A stretch of DNA of 64,000 bases from contig JBOHRW010000137.1 in assembly GCA_050732935.1 (NCBI GenBank), positions 1 through 64,000 of the forward strand. Direction: 5' to 3'. The notes beneath the pieces were generated by a model that worked only from the letters and a program-made list of their open reading frames with translations, did no database searches and was not told the origin of the DNA. Made by a program: the position numbers and the translations under genes. Source of the stretch: DASRVA01 sp050732935 (lineage in GTDB: Bacteria; Gemmatimonadota; Gemmatimonadetes; JACCXV01; JAHWKZ01). Positions 43,117-50,833 of this stretch are shown here, in pieces. Position 1 is the first letter of the stretch; each line of letters begins with the position of its first letter.

Positions 43117-43504
43117 TCTCGTCCGTTTTCCCGGAGAAACGCTGGCCCGGCTGATGATGGATGAAACCGGGGCCGGGGAGGGGGAGGTGCATTGCGTGCT
43201 GACGGGCGACGCCGAGCTGGCCGAGCTGAACCGCCGCTTTCGCGAGCAGGAAGGCCCGACCGACGTGCTCGCCTTTCCCTACGATCCCGCGCTTTCCGGC
43301 GGCGTCCTGGGCGACATCTACGTATCGCTGGAGCGCGCCGCGGCTCAGGCCCGGGAGCGTGGGGAGCCTCTCTCGCGCGAGGTCTGGCGGCTGTTCGTCC
43401 ACGGCGCCCTCCACCTGACCGGCCGCGATCACGACACGCCGGAGTCAGAGCGCGAGATGCAGAGGATCCAGGAGGAGTGGGTCTCGCGCGTTGACGGGCT
43501 TTGA
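43070..43504 (+). CDS. ybeY: Endoribonuclease YbeY (16S rRNA maturation)
   Basis: A 144-residue protein with the zinc motif H-x3-H-x5-H in HGALHLTGRDHD and the preceding LNRRFREQEGPTDVLAFPYD. YbeY processes the 3' end of 16S rRNA and takes part in ribosome quality control. ATG 43070 gives the family N terminus (TIRVRFHPS), though an in-frame GTG lies just before it at 43067. It overlaps the HD gene by 47 nt. Confidence 0.94.
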   Translation: MTIRVRFHPSVAPPPDLVRFPGETLARLMMDETGAGEGEVHCVLTGDAELAELNRRFREQEGPTDVLAFPYDPALSGGVLGDIYVSLERAAAQARERGEPLSREVWRLFVHGALHLTGRDHDTPESEREMQRIQEEWVSRVDGL

Positions 43505-43557
43505 CGCCGCCTCCAGATTGATCCTGCCGCGGTAGCCAGAATCGCTCGTCGAGATCC

Positions 43558-44976
43558 GTGACAACCTTCCCCGGGCGCCGGGGACCGCCGTCAACTTTCG
43601 GAGCAGCAGACCTCGTGGTGGAGCCGGCCGAACAGACCCAGCAGCTCATCGATCGCATCTTGACCGCGATCGCGGACGGGGGCGACGAGGCCGATCTGGA
43701 TCGATTGCTCGGAGAGCTGCGCCCGGCGGATCTGGCCGAGATCATCGACCGGCTGGAGGAGGGCGCCCGGGTGGCGTTCTTCCGGCGCGTGCCGCTCGAG
43801 CTGCGCGCGGAGACCCTGACCGAGGTCGACGAGGAGTCTTGGCCGGACCTGCTGGGGGTGGTCGAGGGTGCGGAGCGCAAGGCCCTTTTCCAGGAGCTCG
43901 CGCTCGACGACGCGGCCGACATTCTGAGCGAGCTTTCGATCGAGGACGCCCGGGAGATCCTGGAGGAGATCGAGCCCGAGGAGTCTCGCGAGATCGCCGC
44001 CCTGATGCGGTACCACGAGGAGTCCGCGGGTGGGGTGATGACGACCGAGCTGGTGAGCGTGCCGGCCACGCTCACCGCCGACGAAGCGATCTCGGACGTT
44101 CGCCGCCAGGGGCAGGAGGTGCGCGACTTCTTCACCGTGTACGTCGTGGACGAGGAGGAGCGGCTCGTGGGCACGCTGGCCCTCCGCGATCTCATCGTCA
44201 CCGCGGGCTCCACTCGCGTCCAGCAGATCATGGAGACCGACGTGGTGCGCGTCCTGCCGACCGTGGACCAGGAGGAGGTGGCGCGGCTCATCGCCAGGTA
44301 CAACCTGGTGTCGATCCCCGTGGTGGACGAATTCGACCGGCTGCTGGGAAGGATCACGGTCGACGACGTGATCGACATCATCGAGGCCGAGGTGACGGAG
44401 GACATCTTCCGGCTCTCGGGCGTGGACGAGGAGGAGGAGGCGTACGCCACACCTGTCGAGATCGTGAGATCGCGCATCCCGTGGCTCCTGATCACCCTGG
44501 GCACCTCGGGGCTGGGGGCGCTGGTGGTCGCCAGCTTCGAGGACACGATCGAGCAGCTCGCGTTTATCGCCGTGTTCATGCCCGTGGTGGCGGCCATGGC
44601 CGGGAATTCCGCGGTCCAGGCGACCGCGGTGGCCGTCCGCCGGCTCGCTCTTTCGAGCACCCCTTTCCGGCCCATGCGATCGATCGCCCGCGAGGTCGTC
44701 GCGGGCCTCGTGATCGGCTTCATCATCGCCTTCTTCATCGGCGTCGCGGGCGGTCTCTGGCAGGGCGACACGAGGGTCGGCCTGGTGGTCGGCGGCTCCA
44801 TGTGGGTGGCGATCTCGCTCGGCGTCCTCTGGGGCGCGTCGTTCCCGATCCTGCTCCATCGCCTGGGTCTGGATCCGGCTGTATCGTCGTCGGTCTTCCT
44901 GACCACGATGACGGACATCGTATCGTTCCTGTTGATACTGGGCCTGGCCTCTCTCTTCCTCCTGGGATTCCTGTAA
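43558..44976 (+). CDS. mgtE: Magnesium transporter MgtE
   Basis: A 472-residue protein: N-terminal superhelical MgtE_N domain (about 25-140), two CBS domains (about 145-265), then five membrane helices (about 300-472) with the pore motif region FMPVVAAMAGNSAVQATAV. The cytoplasmic domains sense Mg2+ and close the channel when it is high. GTG 43558 is the longest start; GTG 43615 (VVEPAEQT) is equally plausible. It occupies the slot where era or a CorC-like gene often stands after ybeY. Confidence 0.94.
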   Translation: MTTFPGRRGPPSTFGAADLVVEPAEQTQQLIDRILTAIADGGDEADLDRLLGELRPADLAEIIDRLEEGARVAFFRRVPLELRAETLTEVDEESWPDLLGVVEGAERKALFQELALDDAADILSELSIEDAREILEEIEPEESREIAALMRYHEESAGGVMTTELVSVPATLTADEAISDVRRQGQEVRDFFTVYVVDEEERLVGTLALRDLIVTAGSTRVQQIMETDVVRVLPTVDQEEVARLIARYNLVSIPVVDEFDRLLGRITVDDVIDIIEAEVTEDIFRLSGVDEEEEAYATPVEIVRSRIPWLLITLGTSGLGALVVASFEDTIEQLAFIAVFMPVVAAMAGNSAVQATAVAVRRLALSSTPFRPMRSIAREVVAGLVIGFIIAFFIGVAGGLWQGDTRVGLVVGGSMWVAISLGVLWGASFPILLHRLGLDPAVSSSVFLTTMTDIVSFLLILGLASLFLLGFL

Positions 44977-45710
44977 TGAGCATCGTGCGCACGGAGGCGT
45001 TCGTCCTCAAGGCCATCCGGTTCGGCGAGACGAGCATGATCTACCGCCTGTTCACGCGGGACAAGGGTGTCGTCCCGGTCATGGCGAAGGGCGCGCGGCG
45101 TCCGAAGAGCCGGTTCGGGGCCGGGCTCGGCACCTTTCAGCGGCTCCTGGTGACGTACTACTCCAAGGAGGGACGCGAGGTGCAGACGCTCTCGGGCGTG
45201 GACCTGCTCGAGGCGCACCGCGGGGTGGCCACTTCGCTCGCGCGCATGGAGGCCGCGGGACGCTGGTTCCGGTTCCTCCAGGCGGTCCTGCCGGACGGCG
45301 CCCCGCTGGAGCCGCTCTATGCGCTCACGGTGGAGGGGCTCGAGCGGCTGGAGCGGGTCGCTGCCGGGGGAGAGCGACGCTGGGAGACCTTCCACCGGCT
45401 GGCGGCCGCCTCCACGCTGGGCGTGGCTCCGCACCTGGAGGCGTGCGTCGGATGCGGTCGCGAACTGCCGGACGGGGGCGAGCTGGCGTTCTCGATCTCG
45501 GAAGGCGGGCTCGTCTGCGACCAGTGCCCGCCACGCCCCCGACTGCAACCCCTCTCCCCGCGCGACTTCTCCTTTCTGACCCTCTATGCCCATCCGGATT
45601 ATGGCCTCATCGATGAGTTGGAAAGCGTTGGGCAGGAAGAGGTTGCTGTACAGCGCCTCATCCAGGACTTCATTCGATGGCACGCCGACCTGCGGCCCGA
45701 GGCCGCATGA
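44976..45710 (+). CDS. recO: DNA repair protein RecO
   Basis: A 244-residue protein: N-terminal OB fold (RTEAFVLKAIRFGETSMIYRLFTRDKG), helical domain and zinc site formed by CVGCGRE and CDQC. RecO anneals DNA and loads RecA with RecR in gap repair. ATG shares one base with the mgtE stop (TAATG) and the end overlaps selB by 4 nt. Confidence 0.93.
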   Translation: MSIVRTEAFVLKAIRFGETSMIYRLFTRDKGVVPVMAKGARRPKSRFGAGLGTFQRLLVTYYSKEGREVQTLSGVDLLEAHRGVATSLARMEAAGRWFRFLQAVLPDGAPLEPLYALTVEGLERLERVAAGGERRWETFHRLAAASTLGVAPHLEACVGCGRELPDGGELAFSISEGGLVCDQCPPRPRLQPLSPRDFSFLTLYAHPDYGLIDELESVGQEEVAVQRLIQDFIRWHADLRPEAA

Positions 45711-47620
45711 GCGAGCGGGCTCGATCGAGGGTGGTCGGAACGGCCGGTCACATCGATCACGGCAAGACCGCCCTGGTCCATGCGCTGACCGAGGTCTGGA
45801 CCGACCGCCTCCCCGAGGAGAAGAGACGGGGGATCTCGATCGATCTCGGATTCGCGCCCCTCGATCTCGGCCCGGACGCCCCTCCGGCGAGCGTCGTCGA
45901 CGTCCCCGGCCACGAAGGGTTCGTCCGCAACATGGTGGCCGGATCCACCGGAATCGACGCGGTGCTGTTCACGGTCGCCGCGGACGAGGGCTTCATGCCG
46001 CAGAGTCGGGAGCACCTGATCGTCCTCGAGGCGCTCGGCGTGCGGAACGGCGTCGTGGCGGTGACGAAGGCCGATCTGGTGAGCCCGGAGTGGTCCGAGC
46101 TCGTCGTCGAGACGGTGTCCGAGGAGCTGGCGGGCTCCTGCCTGGAGTCCGCCGAGATCGTGGTCGTCTCGGCGACCCTCGGGACGGGCCTGGAGCGACT
46201 CCGGCGGGCCCTGATCGCGGTCCTGGCCGCGCTTCCGGTGCGTCCGCTCGATTTCCCGTTCCGGCTGCCCGTCGACCGGTCGTTCCAGGTCGCCGGAGCC
46301 GGCACGGTCGTCACCGGGACCGTCTGGAGCGGCGCCGTGTCCGAGGGCGAGACTCTGCGCCTGCTCCCGGTGGATGATCGGGTCCGCGTGCGCTCGCTCG
46401 AGGTTCACGGCCGCCCGGTGAATCGGGCCGAGGCGGGGACCCGGGCCGCGGTCGCCCTCGCCGGTCCGGGCGCGTCCGGTGCTCGGCGCGGCGTCACGTT
46501 GGTCGGCGTCGACCATCCCTGGTCGGCCACGAGACGGGTGGACGCTCGCCTGTGGCTGTCGAGATCGGCCCCGCGATCCCTGGAGAGCGGCGACCGGATC
46601 CGGGTCCACCACGGCACGACCGAGGTCATGGCGCGTCTCCGCCTGTACGGGGAGGGAGCCGTCGCGCCCGGGGAGGCGGGGGAAGCCCTGCTCCTCCTGG
46701 AGCGACCGCTGGTGCCGGCTGTGGGCGACCGCTTGGTGATCCGCGCCTACAGTCCGGTGACGACGATCGGCGGCGGGGTCGTGCTCGCGCGCCGCCCCCC
46801 GCGCACACGGGGAATCCGGCGGACCGAGCGGGGACGGCTGCTCGCGGGGCTCGCGGACGCGAACGGTCCGGAGCGTGTGATCGGCGTGCTCGGCGCCGCT
46901 GGCGCCCGGGGCGTGGAAGAGTCGGGGCTACCGCTCGACACCGGGATCGGCGCCGCCGAGCTCGAGTCGATCTCCATTGGAGAGAACGTCGAATCCCACG
47001 GCGGCCGATGGTTCGCGCGAGCGGCGCGCGAGGAGGCCATGGGGCGGATCGCCGAATCGGTGGCTCGTCATCACGAGACGCATCCGCTCGAGATCGGGCA
47101 GCCGCTCTCGGCGGCGCGGCGGGCCGTGCGCGACGCCGACCCGGCCCTGGTGGAGGCGGCGATCGACGCGCTGATCGAAGAGGGCGCACTCGAGCGCCGC
47201 GGGGCGGGACTGGCCGTCGCTGGGCGCGAGATCGATCTCGATCCCGAGAACGCCCGCCTCCTCGAGCGTCTCGAGCGGCGCTACCGGGAGGCTGGCCTCG
47301 AAGCGCCGGAGACCGAGGCGGTGGCGGGGGACCTGGCGGTCGACGGCACGCACCTGCGGGAGCTCCTCCGATACCTCGAGCGCGAAGGCCGGCTCGTCAA
47401 GCTGGCCAGCGACTGGTACGCGGACGCCGAGGCCGTCGATCGGGCGCGGCACCTGCTGGTGAACCGGCTCGCGCGCGACGGAGCTGCCGACACCGGGGCG
47501 TGCAAGGAGACCCTGGGCGTGAGCCGCAAGTACCTGATTCCGGTCCTCGAGTACCTGGACCGGAGTGGGGTGACCCGTCGCGAGGGAAACCGGCGGATCC
47601 TCGTGCGCGGCGCCTCGTGA
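45707..47620 (+). CDS. selB: Selenocysteine-specific translation elongation factor SelB
   Basis: A 637-residue GTPase: G1 GTAGHIDHGKT, G3 DVPGHE, G4 TKAD, then two beta-barrel domains (about 180-340) and four C-terminal winged helices that read the SECIS hairpin. It delivers Sec-tRNA to UGA codons. Its presence implies selenoproteins; no selA, selC, selD or obvious selenoprotein is in the window. ATG overlaps recO; the next gene starts within its stop (GTGA). Confidence 0.95.
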   Translation: MSERARSRVVGTAGHIDHGKTALVHALTEVWTDRLPEEKRRGISIDLGFAPLDLGPDAPPASVVDVPGHEGFVRNMVAGSTGIDAVLFTVAADEGFMPQSREHLIVLEALGVRNGVVAVTKADLVSPEWSELVVETVSEELAGSCLESAEIVVVSATLGTGLERLRRALIAVLAALPVRPLDFPFRLPVDRSFQVAGAGTVVTGTVWSGAVSEGETLRLLPVDDRVRVRSLEVHGRPVNRAEAGTRAAVALAGPGASGARRGVTLVGVDHPWSATRRVDARLWLSRSAPRSLESGDRIRVHHGTTEVMARLRLYGEGAVAPGEAGEALLLLERPLVPAVGDRLVIRAYSPVTTIGGGVVLARRPPRTRGIRRTERGRLLAGLADANGPERVIGVLGAAGARGVEESGLPLDTGIGAAELESISIGENVESHGGRWFARAAREEAMGRIAESVARHHETHPLEIGQPLSAARRAVRDADPALVEAAIDALIEEGALERRGAGLAVAGREIDLDPENARLLERLERRYREAGLEAPETEAVAGDLAVDGTHLRELLRYLEREGRLVKLASDWYADAEAVDRARHLLVNRLARDGAADTGACKETLGVSRKYLIPVLEYLDRSGVTRREGNRRILVRGAS

Positions 47621-48240
47621 GGCCGCGCTGGGTGACGATCGGGCTGGCGGTGGCGCTGGCTGGCTGCGCGTCTTCATCGGAGTCGCGTCCGGAGACCACG
47701 CCGGACCGGACCCGGGACCCGGATTTCGAGGCCGCGCGGGAGGCGGCGCGGCCGGAGTTCGAGACCCAGGCCGAAGCCATGGCCGCGGGCGTGTATGAGC
47801 CCTTTGTCCATCCCGATTCCATCGGCCGGGACGTCACCCCGTCCGGCGTCGAGGCGGCTCGTGCGGGCGAGCTCACGACACCCCGCGAGCGGGGCGACCC
47901 GAGCACCGCCGAGCTTCTCGGAACTCTGGGGGCGGGCGTCCAGTATAATCAAGAGGGTGAGGCGGCTTCGCGCGACGAATCGGCCGCGCCTCCCGGACTC
48001 ACCCCGACCGGGGTCTGGACCCTTCAGGCAGGAGCCTTCGATAGCGAAACGGGAGCCCTTGTTCGCAAGCAGGAACTCGAACGACGTTTTCCCGATCTTG
48101 CCGTCTGGCACGTCACGGGCAGGGACGGGCTGGTTCGCGTCTACGTCGGCAGCTTCGCCGACCGGGTCGTCGCCGACCGTGCGCTCGAAAGGGTCGCGAT
48201 GGGAGGCTACCCGGACGCGTGGGTCACGCGTGCGCCCTAG
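47617..48240 (+). CDS. SPOR-domain lipoprotein
   Basis: A 207-residue protein. The N terminus is a lipoprotein signal with lipobox LAGC (Cys about residue 17), followed by a low-complexity Ser/Glu/Arg-rich region. Residues about 130-205 are a SPOR domain (VWTLQAGAFDSETGAL...VRVYVGSFADRVVADRAL), which binds glycan strands denuded of stem peptides at division sites. Probably outer-membrane anchored. GTG overlaps the selB stop and its own end overlaps the next gene by 11 nt. Confidence 0.88.
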   Translation: MRPRWVTIGLAVALAGCASSSESRPETTPDRTRDPDFEAAREAARPEFETQAEAMAAGVYEPFVHPDSIGRDVTPSGVEAARAGELTTPRERGDPSTAELLGTLGAGVQYNQEGEAASRDESAAPPGLTPTGVWTLQAGAFDSETGALVRKQELERRFPDLAVWHVTGRDGLVRVYVGSFADRVVADRALERVAMGGYPDAWVTRAP

Positions 48241-48640
48241 TGTGGTGGTTCCGGCGATCCTTGTCGCGGGGGTGATCCTTCTGAGCCCCGGCCCGGTGCG
48301 GTCGCAAACGGCGCTACCCTCCGAAACCAGCTTCCGTCTCGAGCAGAACTTTCCCAACCCGTTCACCCCCGGCGTCAGCCCGACGATCTTTACCTATCGG
48401 CTGGAGACGGAGGGAGACGTGCGCTTGATCGTCTACAACCTCCTCGCACAGGAGGTGGCCGTGCTGGTCGACGAGCGCCAGGGGCCGGGCCTGCATCGAG
48501 TGGCGTGGGATGGTCAGGACCGGAACGACGAGCCGGTCCCGGCCGGAGTCTACTGGTACAAGCTCGATGCGGGCGACCAAACCGCGCTCAAGCGCCTTCG
48601 GGTCCGGTCGTCCTCGGTGGTCGAGGAGAGCGCGCCCTAG
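48230..48640 (+). CDS. Minimal secreted protein consisting of a FlgD-like/T9SS-type C-terminal sorting domain
   Basis: A 136-residue protein. GTG 48230 begins a signal peptide (RPSVVVPAILVAGVILL, cut after VRSQ). Nearly all the rest is one domain with the signature LEQNFPNPFTP, then SPTIFTYRLETEGDVRL, LLAQEVAVLVD, HRVAWDGQD and PAGVYWYKL. This is the FlgD Ig-like / type A type-IX sorting domain normally found at the very end of large secreted proteins of FCB phyla. Here no passenger precedes it. The start at 48230 is preferred over GTG 48242 because it completes the basic n-region. Confidence 0.85.
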   Translation: MRPSVVVPAILVAGVILLSPGPVRSQTALPSETSFRLEQNFPNPFTPGVSPTIFTYRLETEGDVRLIVYNLLAQEVAVLVDERQGPGLHRVAWDGQDRNDEPVPAGVYWYKLDAGDQTALKRLRVRSSSVVEESAP

Positions 48641-48642
48641 CG

Positions 48643-48661
48643 GGACCTCGTTGCGAGGTCC
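48643..48661. terminator. Bidirectional hairpin between convergent genes
   Basis: Perfect 8-bp stem GGACCTCG/CGAGGTCC with loop TTG, lying between the sorting-domain gene and the stop of the minus-strand zinc-ribbon gene. No T tract on either side. Confidence 0.5.
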
Positions 48662-48993
48662 TAGTGGATCCGGTAGAGAAGTCGACCGCAGCTTTCGCAG
48701 GGGATGGGCGCGTCGCTCAGATCGGAGAGCTTCGCGGTCGGATATTTCACGAAGCAGCCGTAGCAGACACCGTTGCGGACGGGGACCAGCGGCCGGTCGT
48801 ACTTCGTCGCGATGCGGTCGAATCGTCGCAGGAGCGGCTGATCGATCTCGTCGCGCAGGCTCTCGATCTCGGCGTCGACGGCGGTCTCGCCGTCGGTCTC
48901 GAAGCCGATCTCCGCGTAGGTGTTGTCCTGCAGGTCCCGCTTGAGCTGCATCAGGTCCTGCAGCGCGATCAGCAGCTCGATCGTGGCGTCCAG
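48661..48993 (-). CDS. C4-type zinc-ribbon protein (CT398/zf-RING_7-like), apparent CTG start
   Basis: A 110-residue protein: an N-terminal helix (ELLIALQDLMQLKRDL), a short acidic segment and a C-terminal zinc ribbon from CYGCFV and CESCGR. The family is found across FCB bacteria; function uncertain, possibly nucleic-acid binding. The first ATG (48951) would remove the conserved first helix. CTG at 48993 lies 6 nt after a perfect GGAGG (minus strand 49004-49000) and 15 nt after the upstream stop, so I take it as the start. Confidence 0.78.
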   Translation of the reverse strand: MDATIELLIALQDLMQLKRDLQDNTYAEIGFETDGETAVDAEIESLRDEIDQPLLRRFDRIATKYDRPLVPVRNGVCYGCFVKYPTAKLSDLSDAPIPCESCGRLLYRIH

Positions 48994-48998
48994 GGGAT

Positions 48999-49006
48999 TC
49001 CTCCTT
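48999..49006 (-). promoter_or_regulatory. Shine-Dalgarno site that sets the zinc-ribbon gene start
   Basis: Minus strand AAGGAGGA with about 5 nt before CTG at 48993; no ATG, GTG or TTG lies within its reach in frame. Confidence 0.7.
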
Positions 49007-49008
49007 CC

Positions 49009-49461
49009 TCAGCTGGTGGTGCGCTCGAGCGCTTCGAAGAACGCGTCCGTGGTCTCCACCTCATCGAGCCGCGAGAGGTTCCTGGGCTCCTTGCAGAACT
49101 GCGCGATCTTCCCCAGCACGGGAAGATACTGGTTGGAGATCTCGACCGGCGGGGCGACGATGAGGAAGAGGTGGTGAACGGGCTGGCCATCGATCGCATC
49201 GAACTCGAGGCCTTCCGATTTGCGTCCATAGGCGACCCGCAGGCGGTCCACGACCAGCGAGCGACAGTGGGGGATGGCGACGTGCTTGCCGATACCGGTG
49301 GAGCCGAGGTTTTCCCGTTTCCGGAGCAGCTTGAACAAGCTCTCCTCTGCGTTCTGCTCCAGCCCCAGCAACTTCACCAACTCTCTCAGCGCCTCGTCCT
49401 TGGACCCGGCTTCGAGCTCGAGGCTCACCTCGTCCGGGGTGAGAAATTCGACCAGCTTCAT
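49009..49461 (-). CDS. PTS EIIA (PtsN/fructose-type) domain protein
   Basis: A 150-residue single EIIA domain. The phosphorylatable His is in GKHVAIPHCRS (about residue 62), and LFLIVAPP and the following helices match PtsN-like proteins. Lone EIIA(Ntr) proteins act as regulators of potassium transport, phosphate or envelope stress rather than in sugar uptake. Start ATG 49461 follows GGAGG by 11 nt; an ATG at 49482 gives seven more residues. The longer frame running to 49593 is unconserved. Cotranscribed with the zinc-ribbon gene 15 nt downstream. Confidence 0.85.
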   Translation of the reverse strand: MKLVEFLTPDEVSLELEAGSKDEALRELVKLLGLEQNAEESLFKLLRKRENLGSTGIGKHVAIPHCRSLVVDRLRVAYGRKSEGLEFDAIDGQPVHHLFLIVAPPVEISNQYLPVLGKIAQFCKEPRNLSRLDEVETTDAFFEALERTTS

Positions 49462-49491
49462 TCCGGTATCGTCCTCCAGCATGGAAAGTTC

Positions 49492-49551
49492 AGTGCCTCG
49501 CTGCCGCATCGGACCTCTCGGTGCTGACGCGGATTTCCGCAACGAGGCACT
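49492..49551 (-). repeat. Inverted-repeat element between the outer-membrane gene and the EIIA gene
   Basis: AGTGCCTCG (49492-49500) and CGAGGCACT (49543-49551) form a perfect 9-bp closing stem; inside, GCGG-AAAT-CCGC makes a small hairpin on the minus strand. It covers the stop of the outer-membrane gene and lies just before the EIIA start. CCTCGTTGCG in it also occurs in the 48643-48661 hairpin. Confidence 0.4.
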
Positions 49552-50833
49552 AGAAGTCGCGGCGGAGGCGTATGATGAACCTCGGCCCGTCATCGCTCTC
49601 GCCCCTGTCGGTCACCCGCTGGGCCACGAAGAGGCCGACATAAGAAAAGAGGTTGATGCCTGAGACGCCAGCCCCCACGTCGGCGTGCCATTCGCCATAG
49701 TCGTCCACGACCCCTAGATCGGCCAGGCCGACCAGGTGCCAGGAGAGGAAGAGGATGTCGATGGGTCGCCTGACGGGGAGCGGCAGGCGGGCCTCGGTCG
49801 AGACCTGGAGCGCCTCCTCGCCAACGAAGCGCGCCGCCGGAAAGCCGCGCAGCGATCCCGGTCCTCCGAGCGAGGCCTTTCTCTGCGGCGGGACGCCATC
49901 GTCGTCCAGCGGCCCCATCCACACGAGCCTCCAGTCCCACCACGCATCGTCGCCTAGCCGGTTGTAGCGGCGCAGATCGACCTGCGCCCGCGTGAAGTCG
50001 AGGTCGCCGCCGAGCGGCCCGCCCGCTACCTCGATCTCGGCATGGAGCCGCCATCCGGGGGACGGAAGAAGGGGGCTCTGGATGTCGCGCGTGTCGAGGC
50101 GGGCGGACAGGCTCAGGCTGTGCAGGTCGCCCTCCAGGACGGTCGGGTTGGCGCGGAAGTCCTCATCGCCGCCGAAGAGGACGAACGGGAAGCGGTTGGG
50201 CTCGCTGTGCTGGCTGGCGTCCGTGAAGGCGAGCCGGCCACCCAGCCGGCCGTCGACGGTCTCGCCCGTCACCTCCACCAGGTAGCCCTTCTCGCGCCAC
50301 CAGTCGACGAGGTCGGAGCCGGTCAGGAAGGTCGACAGGTCGTTCTCGCGGGGGGTTATCCTCCATTCGTCGTAGGTGCTCGCGCGCTGGAAATGCTCGA
50401 CGCGGAGACGGACCTCCCCCGGCAACGGGAGCCGCTGGGCGATCCAGGCGCTCCAGTATCCGCGTGAGTGGGTTGTCGCCCTGCCGTAGTGCCCGCCCAG
50501 CGCCGGGACGCGCGTCGGGTTGGTGGGCTCGAGATCGAGACCCCAGGCGGGGACGAGGCCGTCGATGCGGTTGTAGCGGGCGATCGTGACTCCGTAGAGG
50601 CCGTGGAGGTCGACGAGCCAGGGCGTAGGGTCTTCCTGGACCACCTCGGCCAGTGGAAGTCCCGGCAGGACGGGGGGCAGCGTGTCCGGCTCCGCCGGGG
50701 TCTCGACCGGGATCGGCACCGAAGGCCGCCGCTCAGGCTCCTGGGCGGACGCGTGGCCGTACGCCCCCGCCAGGAGGAGGCCGCCGATGAGGAGGTGACG
50801 GGCTGGAGCGGAAGGCCCGGCTAGGAAGCCCAA
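49550..50833 (-). CDS. Omp85/BamA-family outer-membrane barrel protein without POTRA domains
   Basis: A 427-residue protein with a signal peptide (HLLIGGLLLAGAYGHASAQ), a short Pro-rich linker, and from about residue 65 a long series of amphipathic strands. The surface-antigen core is visible as LSLSARLDTRDIQSPLLPSPGWRLH, GGPGSLRGFPAARFVGEEALQVSTEARLP (with the RGF motif) and a terminal Phe (RLRRDF). No POTRA repeats fit between signal and barrel. The function may be lipid or protein insertion or transport. TTG 50833 is the only start before the signal sequence; it overlaps the upstream stop by 13 nt. Confidence 0.78.
   Translation of the reverse strand: MGFLAGPSAPARHLLIGGLLLAGAYGHASAQEPERRPSVPIPVETPAEPDTLPPVLPGLPLAEVVQEDPTPWLVDLHGLYGVTIARYNRIDGLVPAWGLDLEPTNPTRVPALGGHYGRATTHSRGYWSAWIAQRLPLPGEVRLRVEHFQRASTYDEWRITPRENDLSTFLTGSDLVDWWREKGYLVEVTGETVDGRLGGRLAFTDASQHSEPNRFPFVLFGGDEDFRANPTVLEGDLHSLSLSARLDTRDIQSPLLPSPGWRLHAEIEVAGGPLGGDLDFTRAQVDLRRYNRLGDDAWWDWRLVWMGPLDDDGVPPQRKASLGGPGSLRGFPAARFVGEEALQVSTEARLPLPVRRPIDILFLSWHLVGLADLGVVDDYGEWHADVGAGVSGINLFSYVGLFVAQRVTDRGESDDGPRFIIRLRRDF

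Noticed and set aside
45707..47620. SelB being a plain EF-Tu or another translational GTPase
   Set aside because: The length and the C-terminal winged helices, together with the GTAGHIDHGKT start, fit SelB and not EF-Tu or initiation factor 2.
49462..49593. N-terminal extension of the EIIA frame up to 49593
   Set aside because: The extra residues are Ser/Arg-rich, overlap the barrel gene's end, and lie over the folded element; the EIIA domain begins at MKLVEFL.
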